NCBI GenBank assembly: GCA_004376645.1
Contig: SOJC01000060.1
Location: 1 to 49,480 of the forward strand
Source: Candidatus Bathyarchaeota archaeon
GTDB lineage: Archaea > Thermoproteota > Bathyarchaeia > Bathyarchaeales > SOJC01
Direction: 5' to 3'
DNA: 49,480 nucleotides
Shown: piece by piece, positions 1 to 9,940 of the stretch
Position numbering within the stretch: the stretch's first letter is position 1
Layout of the letters: every line of letters starts with the position of its first letter
The notes under the pieces: generated by a model
Databases searched by the model: none
What the model was told of the DNA's origin: nothing
What the model saw: the letters and a program-made list of their open reading frames with translations, nothing else
Made by a program: the position numbers and the translations under genes

Positions 1-1
1 C

Positions 2-1591
2 CCATACCCCGACTACGCACCAGTTGGTATGCCCGACTTTGATCAGAGACAGTGGAATAGCTATTTCTGGAACATGTCTGGTGTTTGGACTCACTGTGGA
101 CCCACTGCAGTGGCAAATTCCATATGGTGGCTTGACTCAGAATTTGAACCCAACACAATTCCACCACCGACCATAATTGATAATTTCCCACTTGTTCAGG
201 CATATGGACAATGGGATGACCATGATCCGCTTAATGCCCCGTGGCTTATCGAGCACTTAGCCTATCTAATGGACACTGATGGACAGAGAACTGGCATCCT
301 TCACATGGGAACCGACGTCTTAGATATGCAAGCGGGAATCACTCACTATTTATCCTGGAGTGGAGTCAACCCGCTTGGAGATGTTGATGGCGACGGAAAC
401 GTCACAAATACCGACTACAACATAGTTATGGCAGCTATGGGCACAATGCCTGGAGTACTAGGTTGGGACCTCCGCGCAGACATATACCCAGTTACACAAC
501 TTGGACCCTACACCGCTGATAACGTTATCAGTTCCTTGGATTTGATGCTTGTCAGTCAAAACATGAATGCAACTGGAATGTTCTATGAACACACTGAGAT
601 GAGTCCTGAATGGGACCTCATTCAAACAGAACTAGAAAAATGCCAAGACGTTGTTCTCTTACTAATGCCATGGTACTGGGATGACTTCACCGGAGGATGG
701 TATCGATATGACGAAGGCGGACATTATGTTACAGTAGCTGGTTTGAACGGTTCCCATGCTGGAAGCCTCGCAGATCCTTGGGAGATAGTGTTCAGCGATC
801 CAATACGAGACAACGCAGAAGCAGGATTCCCTGGAAACGTACCTGTACCACACGCACACGCACCACCTGAACCACCATTCGTCACACACAACGATGCAAT
901 GTATGTCTCACATGACATGTACCACGTAATATTTGATCCATGCCCAGGTGGCCCACTAACAATAGTTGACTATCTAGGAGGAGCTATACCACCACCAGGA
1001 CCATATCCGGAATGGCGTATTCAAATCGAAGCCGCTGTCATAACCTCACCATACCTTGTTGGAGACCACGATGTGGCTGTCATTAACGTTACAACCTCAA
1101 AGACTGGCTGTCTTCCAATGGAAACGGTTGGTGAAGGAAAGAATGTAACCGTGTATGCAACTGTAGAAAACCAAGGCACATCCATCGAAACTTTCAACAC
1201 AACCGCTTACGCCAACGCCAATGTCTCTATTGTTATCGGAGAGCAACAAGTGACCCTGAATCCTGGTGAGAACCAAACTTTGTCATTCGTATGGGACACT
1301 ACAGGCGTTACTTACGGCAACTACACGATAGAAGCCATTGCAGACACAGTGCCAAGCGAGACAGATACAGCTGACAACACGTTTACCGATGGTACCGTCC
1401 TAGTCACCATAACTGGAGACATAGATGGGAACAGAATTGTAAACATCTTCGACATCGTTCGAATAACCACGAGATACATGATGACCTATCCTAATCCAAG
1501 CTGGGATCCCAACGCGGATATTATAGAAGATGGCATAATAAACATCTTCGATGTAGTAGCAGCTGCAACAAACTACATGCAGAGCTGGTAG
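2..1591 (+). CDS. Exported papain/C39-like putative cysteine peptidase with internal and C-terminal dockerin-like modules and a CARDB-like domain (5' end truncated by window edge)
   Basis: Frame open to base 2 upstream of the listed Met (PYPDYAPVG-MPDFDQ). Cys motif HCGPTAVANS, His motif GGHYVTVAGLNG, then FSDP. GDVDGDGNVTNTDYNIV and GDIDGNRIVNIFDIVRI...ADIIEDGIINIFDVVAAATNYM are dockerin-like loop pairs. Confidence 0.7.
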   Translation, partial: PYPDYAPVGMPDFDQRQWNSYFWNMSGVWTHCGPTAVANSIWWLDSEFEPNTIPPPTIIDNFPLVQAYGQWDDHDPLNAPWLIEHLAYLMDTDGQRTGILHMGTDVLDMQAGITHYLSWSGVNPLGDVDGDGNVTNTDYNIVMAAMGTMPGVLGWDLRADIYPVTQLGPYTADNVISSLDLMLVSQNMNATGMFYEHTEMSPEWDLIQTELEKCQDVVLLLMPWYWDDFTGGWYRYDEGGHYVTVAGLNGSHAGSLADPWEIVFSDPIRDNAEAGFPGNVPVPHAHAPPEPPFVTHNDAMYVSHDMYHVIFDPCPGGPLTIVDYLGGAIPPPGPYPEWRIQIEAAVITSPYLVGDHDVAVINVTTSKTGCLPMETVGEGKNVTVYATVENQGTSIETFNTTAYANANVSIVIGEQQVTLNPGENQTLSFVWDTTGVTYGNYTIEAIADTVPSETDTADNTFTDGTVLVTITGDIDGNRIVNIFDIVRITTRYMMTYPNPSWDPNADIIEDGIINIFDVVAAATNYMQSW

Positions 1592-1819
1592 CTCTTCAAC
1601 CCCTTTTCTTTTTTTTCGTTCAATCCACAATTCTATATTTTTCAGCATTGGAGAAGAGTAGTGGGCTCACGCATTCTTGGTCTGCCGGAATAGCTGATTG
1701 CCTTAACCGACAGGCTCTCAAGATCCCAATCACACCCTTGGTCAGGGGGCCAGAGTCGTCATTGCCCACCGAGAAGAAAATTCGACATCCTAACATAAAA
1801 GTGTATACTTCTAATTCAA

Positions 1820-2812
1820 ATGGGAAAGCCTATGCTCTCTAGGATTAAGGTGCTTCCATTAGCTGCGGAAAGTCTTGGTGTAAGATCTATGTGTACATTT
1901 GTGGAAACACCTAGTCTTCGACTTCTGTTGGATGCTGGTGTATCGCTGGCTCCTAACCGTTTTGGATTGCCACCCCACCCTCAAGAGTTTGGAGCTATAA
2001 TTAGAGCTAGGAACAAAATTACTGAGTTTTCAGAGAAAGCGGATGTAGTCACCATTAGCCACTATCATTTCGACCATCACACTCCTTCCTTTGAGGACTG
2101 GTTGTGCAATTGGACAGATGCTGAGACTGCATGTCAGGTTTATGAAGGAAAGACCGTTCTAGCTAAAAGTCCACTTGTCGACGTTAATGCAAGCCAACGA
2201 CGAAGAGGATGGATTTTCGAAAAAACGGGAGGCAAACATGCTAGAAAGCTAGAATATGCAGATGGTAAGATCTTCCAATTCGGGGACACAAAGCTGAAGT
2301 TCTCTGAACCAGTTTTTCATGGTTTACAAAACACTCCACTTGGATGGATCATCATGATTGCTGTTGAATACCAAACTGAAAAGTTGCTGTTTGCCTCTGA
2401 TGTACAAGGTCCAATGTACAATGACACAATGCAGCAGATCCTAAATGATCACCCACAACTCCTGATTATCAGCGGACCACCGACCTATCTGGAGGGCATA
2501 TACGTTAATGATCAGCAGATTCGTCAAGGTTTGAAAAACTTGGAAACTCTAGCGGAGAACATCCCAGTTACTATAATCGACCACCACCTTCTACGAAGTA
2601 CTCGATGGCGAGAATCAGCAGAGGACATTCTTGAATCAGCTAGAAAAGCAGGAAACAAAGCGGTTACAGCAGCTGAATACTTGGACAGAGACAATAAATT
2701 GCTGGAGGCAAACAGAAAACAACTATATGAAGAGGATCCGCCCAGCCGCGAGTTTGAGAAGTGGTCAAAACTTCCACAGGTTAAACGCAGGAAGATCAAA
2801 CCTCCAATCTGA
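1820..2812 (+). CDS. UPF0282-type metallo-beta-lactamase-fold protein
   Basis: Motif TISHYHFDHHTPSFEDW, FASDVQGP, IIDHHLLR; archaeal UPF0282-like composition. Confidence 0.8.
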   Translation: MGKPMLSRIKVLPLAAESLGVRSMCTFVETPSLRLLLDAGVSLAPNRFGLPPHPQEFGAIIRARNKITEFSEKADVVTISHYHFDHHTPSFEDWLCNWTDAETACQVYEGKTVLAKSPLVDVNASQRRRGWIFEKTGGKHARKLEYADGKIFQFGDTKLKFSEPVFHGLQNTPLGWIIMIAVEYQTEKLLFASDVQGPMYNDTMQQILNDHPQLLIISGPPTYLEGIYVNDQQIRQGLKNLETLAENIPVTIIDHHLLRSTRWRESAEDILESARKAGNKAVTAAEYLDRDNKLLEANRKQLYEEDPPSREFEKWSKLPQVKRRKIKPPI

Positions 2813-2881
2813 CTCTAGCGTGCACACATCCGAACAGGTGAATCTCAAGCTCAGTCTAACCTGATTAGCAGGGATAGATCG

Positions 2882-3373
2882 CTACTTCATAGCTGTCTCT
2901 AGCCATTTAATGGTGTCTGAAATCCTCTTCACACTTAAGCTGTGGTTCGGGATTGTAATGCCTTTCTTTTTCATGGCAAACATGAGCTCTTCCATTAATA
3001 TCCCTACTTCAGTGGTCGAGTTCTCTGTTTCACATGTTGGACTGTTTTTGATTCCGAGAATGGCAATAATTTTCACGTTTTCCTTCAGTAGCTCTTCAAG
3101 CTGTTTGACTGCCGAAGCTGCTATTCGTCTGCAACACTGCCTATATTCTTTAGTGTCATATTCTTCTCTAGTCTTACGGGAGCGGTTAGCTCCACAGTAA
3201 ATCAGTTCAGGGCAAGGGAGTTGAAACAATGCAACATTGTGTTTCTGCAAAGTTTCGACGATTTCCGGAATCGTTGCTGGGCAGTGGGCCAATCCAGAGA
3301 CACGTGAGTTTTGATTCAGTATACAGTGGGCAACAACAGTCAGTTTTTTAGACCGTTTGTCTATAGACGTCAA
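2882..3373 (-). CDS. DUF523/TudS-related putative desulfidase
   Basis: AHCILNQNSRVSG, QLPCPELIYCGANR, GIKNSPTC motifs. Confidence 0.65.
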   Translation of the reverse strand: MTSIDKRSKKLTVVAHCILNQNSRVSGLAHCPATIPEIVETLQKHNVALFQLPCPELIYCGANRSRKTREEYDTKEYRQCCRRIAASAVKQLEELLKENVKIIAILGIKNSPTCETENSTTEVGILMEELMFAMKKKGITIPNHSLSVKRISDTIKWLETAMK

Positions 3374-3420
3374 GAGAATTATCCCAACTCTGAGTTATCC
3401 AGCTCTTAGCAGATTAAGGT

Positions 3421-3494
3421 GCGGCCGCCGGGATTTGGACCCGGGTTAACGGCTTGGAAGGCCGACGTCCTAAACCAGGCTAGACCACGGCCGC
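3421..3494 (-). tRNA. tRNA-Gly(TCC)
   Basis: Reverse complement GCGGCCG TG GTCT..GGAC G TCGGC CTTCCAA GCCGT TAAC CCGGG TCCAAAT CCCGG CGGCCGC; acceptor, D and T stems pair. Confidence 0.93.
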
Positions 3495-3638
3495 TTGGCG
3501 TAATATTAGCATTGCGCCTTTAAATTAAAATTTCCTTAGATGGCGCATAGACTTGGACATTTTAACCTGTTTTGTGAGAGCCCTCAACTGCTTAAATCTT
3601 TGGGCGACCACATCTATGTATCTTGAGGCTCTGATTCG

Positions 3639-4364
3639 ATGATGAATCTTGGTGCTGTGATCTTTGATTTCATAGGCACTCTAGCGAAAGTCGAGAATTA
3701 TTCACTTGAAGACTCTGAAGAGAAGCTCTTCGAAAGTCTTGTGGCGGATGGCTTTGTTGTTGATCATGGGCGTTTTATGGATGCGTATGATAAGGCCTAC
3801 CGGAAATATCGTGATGTCCGCTATAGGCAGCTGGTTGAAGTTGACAACGCTGTTTGGATATCTGATGCTTTGAATCTTCTAGATTTCACCACTACACCCG
3901 AAGACAAGTGTGTGAAGAAAGCTGTAAGCGTTTTCTTTGAGGGTTATCTCTCTGCTTTGAAACTTCGACGGTTCGCAAGGTCGACTTTGCGTAAGCTTTC
4001 TAGACTCTGCTATATTGGACTTGTTTCCAACTTCACTCACGCACCAGTTGTCTACGCAGGCTTGAGAGAACTCAAAATTAATGACTATTTCAACATAGTT
4101 CTTGTTTCACAGACCATTGGATGGCGTAAGCCCAGCCCTGAGATTTTCAAGGAGATCTTGAGGAGCCTAGATGTGAAAGCTGACGAAGTTTTCTTTGTGG
4201 GTGATACTCCACGTGAAGATATTCAAGGTGCAAAAAATGTTGGCATGAAAACAGTGTTCATCCCATCGCAATTCAACACGTTAACTGACATGCAAAAAGC
4301 AGACACTCCCCCAGATCATTACATCGAAGACCTTGGAGACCTTTTTAAAATTCTAGATATTTAA
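3639..4364 (+). CDS. HAD superfamily hydrolase
   Basis: VIFDFIGTLAKVEN, GLVSNFT, KPSPEIF, FVGDTPREDIQGAKNVGM motifs. Confidence 0.85.
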   Translation: MMNLGAVIFDFIGTLAKVENYSLEDSEEKLFESLVADGFVVDHGRFMDAYDKAYRKYRDVRYRQLVEVDNAVWISDALNLLDFTTTPEDKCVKKAVSVFFEGYLSALKLRRFARSTLRKLSRLCYIGLVSNFTHAPVVYAGLRELKINDYFNIVLVSQTIGWRKPSPEIFKEILRSLDVKADEVFFVGDTPREDIQGAKNVGMKTVFIPSQFNTLTDMQKADTPPDHYIEDLGDLFKILDI

Positions 4365-4417
4365 TATGTATAAAATGTAGATATCGCTGCGTCTACCCAT
4401 TCTGGTCTTCATCTACA

Positions 4418-4453
4418 ATCTTGGCTTTATATGAAGCCCCTCAAAGCCAAGAT
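4418..4453. terminator. 11-bp perfect inverted repeat (hairpin) between convergent genes
   Basis: ATCTTGGCTTT - 14 nt - AAAGCCAAGAT. Confidence 0.5.
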
Positions 4454-4463
4454 GCACTCTAAA

Positions 4464-4676
4464 CTACTCATATCGTCTTAGATACAATAATTTGCCGGCT
4501 TCTCTTATTTTCTCTTCTCGAGTTATATCCTTTAGGCTCATCTTGACTACTAGCTCCATTGGGACCATATGTTCTTCTTCAACTCTGAGGACCCGTTCAT
4601 TCTCTTCTACTGCTAAGGAGCGCATCGGTTTCTTGCTCAATTTAGACTTCCTCGATTGCATAGTTATATACGGCAT
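4464..4676 (-). CDS. small hypothetical protein (70 aa)
   Basis: Open frame with no overlapping better candidate; charged helical sequence. Confidence 0.4.
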   Translation of the reverse strand: MPYITMQSRKSKLSKKPMRSLAVEENERVLRVEEEHMVPMELVVKMSLKDITREEKIREAGKLLYLRRYE

Positions 4677-4896
4677 TTAAAAGCTTTTGTGAATTGAAAG
4701 TGCAACAGTCAACTAAGCAGTGCATCAAAATCCAGATATTCTACATACAACTTGTGTAACAATAATGTGTGTGCCAAATCAAAGACAGCTTGATGACATA
4801 GAATCTTATTTTCTTCGAATAATTCTATAGGTTAGCAGTTGTTGCTAAGCATGAGAATATAAAAAAAAAGAGGGAGAGGAGTTCTCTGGTTGCAGG

Positions 4897-5184
4897 TTAC
4901 TTGGTGATTGAGCTGATGAACTCATCTATGGGAAAAGCTGGCATTGTGGATATCTGTATGGTTCCTCGAGAGCCTAGTTCTATTGAAACTTTCGCTACTG
5001 TTTTGTTATCTGGAGCTTCTACGATGTTGACGAAGTCGTATGCGCCTAAAGTTGCATATTGTTTAAGCACCTTGACTCCGAAGGCTTCTAGTTCCTTGTT
5101 TACTTCTTTGATCCTTTCAGGTCTTGATCTTATGGTTTTCCAGCCCTCATCGGTGAGGTTTGATAGTAGAATATAGAGGGGCAT
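4897..5184 (-). CDS. GYD-domain protein
   Basis: MPLYILLSNLTDEGWKTIRSRPERIKEVNKELEAFGVKVLKQYATLGAYDFVNIVEAPD is typical of the GYD family. Confidence 0.85.
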   Translation of the reverse strand: MPLYILLSNLTDEGWKTIRSRPERIKEVNKELEAFGVKVLKQYATLGAYDFVNIVEAPDNKTVAKVSIELGSRGTIQISTMPAFPIDEFISSITK

Positions 5185-5251
5185 CGGTTCTTTATCTCCA
5201 AAAATCTATTCGCGGTTTATGGATTTGTGTTTTATGGCGAGGTATTATTGG

Positions 5252-5325
5252 TGCGGTCACCGGGATTTGGACCCGGGTTGCCGGCTTGGGAAGCCAGTGT
5301 CCTAACCATGCTAGACTACGACCGC
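5252..5325 (-). tRNA. tRNA-Gly(CCC)
   Basis: Reverse complement GCGGTCG TA GTCT..GGAC A CTGGC TTCCCAA GCCGG CAAC CCGGG TCCAAAT CCCGG TGACCGC. Confidence 0.93.
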
Positions 5326-5543
5326 TCACAAATCATCACTCATATAACTATGGAAATAAAAACCTTCAACTATAATCTCGATTGCGCTTAAACGCTCGCG
5401 CCTCTCAAGGTGCTCTGATTCTCAAGCACAAAGCTGCACCAGCTATTGATTCACCACCAGCATCAAATACCATTTGGAAGTATGAGTGTGGACCCTGACG
5501 AAAGGTTAAAAGTCCTAATAGTGTGCAATTAGGCGTGGGAACG

Positions 5544-6461
5544 ATGTTCAGTACTAAACTTGATTCTAACATTTTCTTGATTGACCTCAAGCCAGCAGGT
5601 TTCCCCAATTTCATTGCTTCCTACGTGATAAAGGCAGAGAAAATTGCAATTGTTGAAACGGGACCCATAGTTACCGTCCCAAATCTGCTTGCTGGACTGA
5701 AGGAGATAGAAGTCGCGGTTGAAGATGTTGATTACGTATTTGTCTCGCACATTCATCTTGACCACAGTGGGGGTGCAGGCTTACTTCTAAGCAGACTACC
5801 AAGGGCGAAGCTCGTTGTGCACAGAAGAGGTGCCCCACACCTTGAGAAGCCAGAGAAGCTGTGGAAACAAGCAAACCAAGCGCTAGGAGAAGTAGCTGAG
5901 CTCTATGGTGAGCCTGTTCCAGTTCCTATGGAGCGAATAATCGTTGCTGAGGATGAGATGTCATTTGATTTGGGAGAAGGCGTTGAGCTTATGGTGATAG
6001 AAACCTTGGGTCATGCCTCTCATCATCAAAGCTTCTACGAAAGAAGCGGCAAGAGAGTGTTCCCAGGGGATACTGCGGGGATTTACATACCTGAACTTGA
6101 CGTTATAATTCCCACAACACCTCCGCCTTTACGGTTAGAAACGCTGCTGGCTTCTATCGAGAAGTTGAAGCAGTTAGAGCCTGAATTACTATATTACTCT
6201 CATTTTGGACGACAGGCTGACGCTTTGGAAAAACTACAGAGATATATAGATCAGCTAAGGCTTTGGGCAAACATCATCGTTGAAATGATGAAGGACGCCG
6301 CTACTATCTCAGAGATTAAGGAAGAAATAGAAAAGAGAGACCCAGCTGTGCACAAAGCCAAAGACTACATTAAGACTAACCCAGCCTTGAAAAGAGACAC
6401 CCTCTCACAGAATATTGAAGCTTTCAAAGAATACTTAGAGCGTGCAGAAGAAAAACAGTAG
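5544..6461 (+). CDS. MBL-fold metallohydrolase
   Basis: VSHIHLDHSGGAG, HASHHQSFYERSGKRVFPGDTAG; ORF track starts at 5523 GTG, ATG at 5544. Confidence 0.85.
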   Translation: MFSTKLDSNIFLIDLKPAGFPNFIASYVIKAEKIAIVETGPIVTVPNLLAGLKEIEVAVEDVDYVFVSHIHLDHSGGAGLLLSRLPRAKLVVHRRGAPHLEKPEKLWKQANQALGEVAELYGEPVPVPMERIIVAEDEMSFDLGEGVELMVIETLGHASHHQSFYERSGKRVFPGDTAGIYIPELDVIIPTTPPPLRLETLLASIEKLKQLEPELLYYSHFGRQADALEKLQRYIDQLRLWANIIVEMMKDAATISEIKEEIEKRDPAVHKAKDYIKTNPALKRDTLSQNIEAFKEYLERAEEKQ

Positions 6462-6550
6462 CTGCTGCAACGTTGCTTATGCAATAATTGGCCTCATGAT
6501 GAAAACTACTTATATCTCCCATTCAGCAAACATCTCAGAGGGTAAACTGA

Positions 6551-8035
6551 TTGAGTAGAAGAAGATCTAGCAGACCCATGAGACCTAACGTGCCACTTGA
6601 GAAAATTGATGATTACTCTTGGCGCATCCCACAAAAATTCAAACATGGCATGCAGGTGCCGGGTATCGTCTTCGCTGACAAAGATCTCCTAGATAAGATG
6701 AAAACCGATCGAACTTTGCTACAATGTGCCAATGTCGCTCACCTTCCCGGCATATACAAATACGCCATTACCTTGCCAGACGGGCACGAGGGATATGGCT
6801 TCCCCATTGGAGGAGTTGCAGCAACAGACCGTTCTGAAGGCGTAATCAGTCCAGGCGGGGTAGGATACGACATAAACTGTGGCGTAAGACTGCTTACAAC
6901 TAATCTGACGGAGCAAGACGTAAGGTCGAAACTGAAGGAATTGATAGAGGTAATCTTCAACAAAGTTCCTTCCGGTCTCGGCAGTCGCAGAAAAGACTTC
7001 AGAGTTGCCCCAAGGGAACTTGACAGACTTACATCGGAAGGAGTTCCATGGTTGCTAGAACGGGGAATGGGATGGAAAGGTGACGTGGAACATTGCGAAG
7101 AGAAAGGCCATATGAAAACAGCTAATCCAGACAAGGTCTCACCCACAGCTAAGAAACGGGGAGCAACCCAGATCGGAACCCTGGGATCAGGCAATCACTT
7201 CATTGAGATTCAAAAAGTCGACAAAATCTTCGAACCCAAAGTTGCCAAAGCCTTTGGCATAAGCGAAGAAGGACAAGTCACAGTAATGATTCATACTGGC
7301 TCCCGCGGTTACGGTCATCAAATCTGCTCTGACTATCTGCGGGTGATGGAAAGAGCCATACACAAGTACAAAATTGATTTACCAGATCGAGAACTTGCAT
7401 GCGCCCCTGGAAATACTTCTGAAGCAGACGCGTACTTCCAAGCAATGTCATGCGCAGTGAACTACGCCTTCGCCAACCGTCAAGCAATAACACATTCCGT
7501 ACGACAGAGCTTTGAGAAGGTGTATGGACAACAAGCGGAATCATTTGGCTTGCAGCTCGTGTACGATGTGGCACATAACATCGCCAAGATTGAAGAACAC
7601 AGAATAGATGGACAACGGAAAGAAGTTTGGATCCATCGCAAAGGAGCCACAAGAGCGTTTCCACCAAATAGTCCTGAAATACCATTAGACTATCGTGATC
7701 ATGGGCAACCCGTGATTATCCCGGGCAGTATGGGTTCAAGCTCATGGCTTCTTGTCGGCGCTGAGAGAGCTATGGAAGTCACCTTTGGTTCGACAGCCCA
7801 TGGAGCCGGCAGAATGATGAGTCGATCTGCAGCGAAACGTAGATTTTGGGGTGGAGAAATTAAGAAGTCTCTGGAAAAAAGGGGAATCATTGTCAGGTCC
7901 GCGAGCACCGTTATTCTCGCTGAGGAAGCTGACCCAGCCTACAAAAACGTGGACAAAGTTGTAGAGGTTAGCAATAGAATAGGGATCGCCACACATGTCG
8001 CTCGGCTGTTGCCAATGGCAGTGGTGAAGGGCTGA
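6551..8035 (+). CDS. rtcB: RtcB family RNA-splicing ligase
   Basis: LPDGHEGYGFPIGGVAA, GGVGYDINCGVR, GTLGSGNHFIE, HTGSRGYGHQ, GSMGSSSWLL; no intein visible. Confidence 0.95.
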   Translation: MSRRRSSRPMRPNVPLEKIDDYSWRIPQKFKHGMQVPGIVFADKDLLDKMKTDRTLLQCANVAHLPGIYKYAITLPDGHEGYGFPIGGVAATDRSEGVISPGGVGYDINCGVRLLTTNLTEQDVRSKLKELIEVIFNKVPSGLGSRRKDFRVAPRELDRLTSEGVPWLLERGMGWKGDVEHCEEKGHMKTANPDKVSPTAKKRGATQIGTLGSGNHFIEIQKVDKIFEPKVAKAFGISEEGQVTVMIHTGSRGYGHQICSDYLRVMERAIHKYKIDLPDRELACAPGNTSEADAYFQAMSCAVNYAFANRQAITHSVRQSFEKVYGQQAESFGLQLVYDVAHNIAKIEEHRIDGQRKEVWIHRKGATRAFPPNSPEIPLDYRDHGQPVIIPGSMGSSSWLLVGAERAMEVTFGSTAHGAGRMMSRSAAKRRFWGGEIKKSLEKRGIIVRSASTVILAEEADPAYKNVDKVVEVSNRIGIATHVARLLPMAVVKG

Positions 8036-8129
8036 AAACCTGAAGCTTTCTTTGAGAAGAAGGCATTCATCAAGTCTGCATAGACAGCTATCTTTATTGG
8101 TTTGGGGTCAGGATTAGATTCTGTCTTTG

Positions 8130-9026
8130 TCAGGTTAAACCTTGTAAGGATTCACGAGTCCTGATGAAGTGAAACAAATATTCTTGAGCGTACCCAGCGT
8201 ATCTGCCAAAGTAGCTTTGAGCAAAGGAGCTTATTCTGTCATATTCCTTAGCAGAAATAGAACGCCCTTGAGAAAGTCTACTGATAAACATTTTGCTGAA
8301 GTGGTTGGAGTAGTACTTGCAGATTGCGCGCGTCATCCAGACATCAACTGGAAATGCTTCAAGTTTCCCAAGTGAAAACAGTAGAACGCAGTCAGCCACT
8401 TTGTGCCCGACACCTGGAAGATCCATCAACGTGCTTTTTGCCTGGGCGTAATCAGTGTTCTTCAATGAATTCAAATCGACTTGGTTCCTATAAACCAATT
8501 TTGCGGTTTTTAGAACTCGTTTCGCTCGGAAGCCTAACTTGCATTCTCTGAGCTCGTCCACTGTGGCGGCTGCCAAAGCTTTAGGCTCTGGGAACGCGTA
8601 GAACTTGTCCCCTTTGAAGATGAGTTCAGCGCCAAACTTTCTTGACAGTTCAAAGATCATCTCTCTGATTGCTGGTATGTTTTTGTAGGTGGCACAGATG
8701 AATGAGATTAGGCATTCCCATGGTGATTGTCTGACTATTCGTAGACCTGGAAATGCTTGGGTGGCTTTCTTCATTAGAGAGTCTCGACTGATCTCAGAAG
8801 TTATTCTTGGAAGGTTATCATCCAAGCGAAAATAGTTCTTGGCGAATTCATTGTTGACCCCTTCAAATTGAAGAACTCCAGATAGTTGTCTAGCCTTGAG
8901 GACTTTCGAGTCAGTTACTCCAAACCACCAGTCGTTGACTTTCTTCCATCGAAATAGCTGACCACATTTGAGAGTTGTTTCCAAATCGAAGGGTATTGAA
9001 TCATTGCCTAGTCTCAGTTTTAGCAT
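8130..9026 (-). CDS. 8-oxoguanine DNA glycosylase / OGG-AlkA family HhH-GPD glycosylase
   Basis: Helix-hairpin-helix LMDLPGVGHKVADCVLLFSLGKLEAFPVDVWMTR with catalytic K and D positions. Confidence 0.88.
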   Translation of the reverse strand: MLKLRLGNDSIPFDLETTLKCGQLFRWKKVNDWWFGVTDSKVLKARQLSGVLQFEGVNNEFAKNYFRLDDNLPRITSEISRDSLMKKATQAFPGLRIVRQSPWECLISFICATYKNIPAIREMIFELSRKFGAELIFKGDKFYAFPEPKALAAATVDELRECKLGFRAKRVLKTAKLVYRNQVDLNSLKNTDYAQAKSTLMDLPGVGHKVADCVLLFSLGKLEAFPVDVWMTRAICKYYSNHFSKMFISRLSQGRSISAKEYDRISSFAQSYFGRYAGYAQEYLFHFIRTRESLQGLT

Positions 9027-9113
9027 CTTTCAGAGTGGATGAATGAGATAAACTAATAAATCTATTATTGTTCCTTTGCCTCTTCTTGTCAACATCATCA
9101 TACGCGCCTAGGG

Positions 9114-9896
9114 TTGTCTGAGATGGTAAAGAGAGTATGTATTTTTGGACTCGAAGGAATCCCTCTAGTGAAGGCGGGGGACGATCTTGCCAGCTTGATC
9201 ATTGCAGCCGCTAAGAGCAACGAGGTTGACATTGAGGATGGAGACATTCTTGTGGTTGCTCAGAAAGTTGTGTCAAAAGCTGAAGGTCGTATAGTCAGAC
9301 TGGACTTAGTCAAGCCTTCAAAGAAAGCTATGGAAATCGCTAAAGAGACGGAAAGAGACCCGAAGATTGTGGAGTTAGTAATGCGTGAATCAAAACGATT
9401 TCTAAAAGCTTCACCGCAGATTCTTATTGTAGAAGACAAACGAGATATAGTAAACATAAACGCCGGGATAGACAAATCAAATGTAAAAGGAGCGAATCGA
9501 TACACTCTCTTGCCAGTAGACCCGGATGAATCGGCTCGAAATCTGCGTTCCCGTATTGCAAAGTTAACCGGTAGAAATGTGGGTGTGATAATATCTGACA
9601 GTTACAGTCGAGCATTCAGAAGAGGGCAGGTTAATTTTGCAATTGGTTTGGCAGGAGTTGATCCTTTTATTGACTATCGGGGAGCAACGGATTTGTTTGG
9701 GTATGTTATGCGAATTAAATTTAGCGCAGTCGTTGATGAATTGGCTAGTGCTGGGGAGCTAGTTATGGGACAGGGAAAAGAAGCTATACCAGTAGCTGTA
9801 GTCAGAGGATTGAAGCGTAAGAGCCTAGACACACGTTCATCCGTTAAGGACTTAATTATCACTGAAGAAGAAGATTTGTTTAAAGATGTTTGGTAA
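9114..9896 (+). CDS. cofE: Coenzyme F420:L-glutamate ligase
   Basis: GLEGIPLVKAGDDLASLI, DGDILVVAQKVVSKAEGR, SDSYSRAFRRGQVNFAIGLAG; TTG start or ATG at 9123. Confidence 0.9.
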   Translation: MSEMVKRVCIFGLEGIPLVKAGDDLASLIIAAAKSNEVDIEDGDILVVAQKVVSKAEGRIVRLDLVKPSKKAMEIAKETERDPKIVELVMRESKRFLKASPQILIVEDKRDIVNINAGIDKSNVKGANRYTLLPVDPDESARNLRSRIAKLTGRNVGVIISDSYSRAFRRGQVNFAIGLAGVDPFIDYRGATDLFGYVMRIKFSAVVDELASAGELVMGQGKEAIPVAVVRGLKRKSLDTRSSVKDLIITEEEDLFKDVW

Positions 9897-9940
9897 CTAT
9901 TTAGAAGACAATATACATATAACCATAGATTTGACGGAAG

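Noticed and set aside
5405-5614. 69-aa minus-strand ORF overlapping the MBL gene start
   Set aside because: Half overlaps a well-supported gene; no recognisable domain; no ribosome-binding site identified.
6498-6550. Possible C/D-box sRNA (ATGATGA ... CTGA) upstream of rtcB
   Set aside because: No convincing D' and C' boxes in the middle; short motifs likely chance.
7278-7685. Antisense ORF inside rtcB (135 aa), and similar long antisense ORFs elsewhere (6739..7194, 10372..10740, 32687..33229)
   Set aside because: Opposite-strand shadows of conserved coding genes.
6551-8035. Intein in RtcB
   Set aside because: Length and motif order match an uninterrupted RtcB; no intein motifs.
9026-9113. 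ATGATGA on the minus strand between the OGG-type gene and cofE, as a C/D-box RNA
   Set aside because: No D box (CTGA) at suitable spacing.
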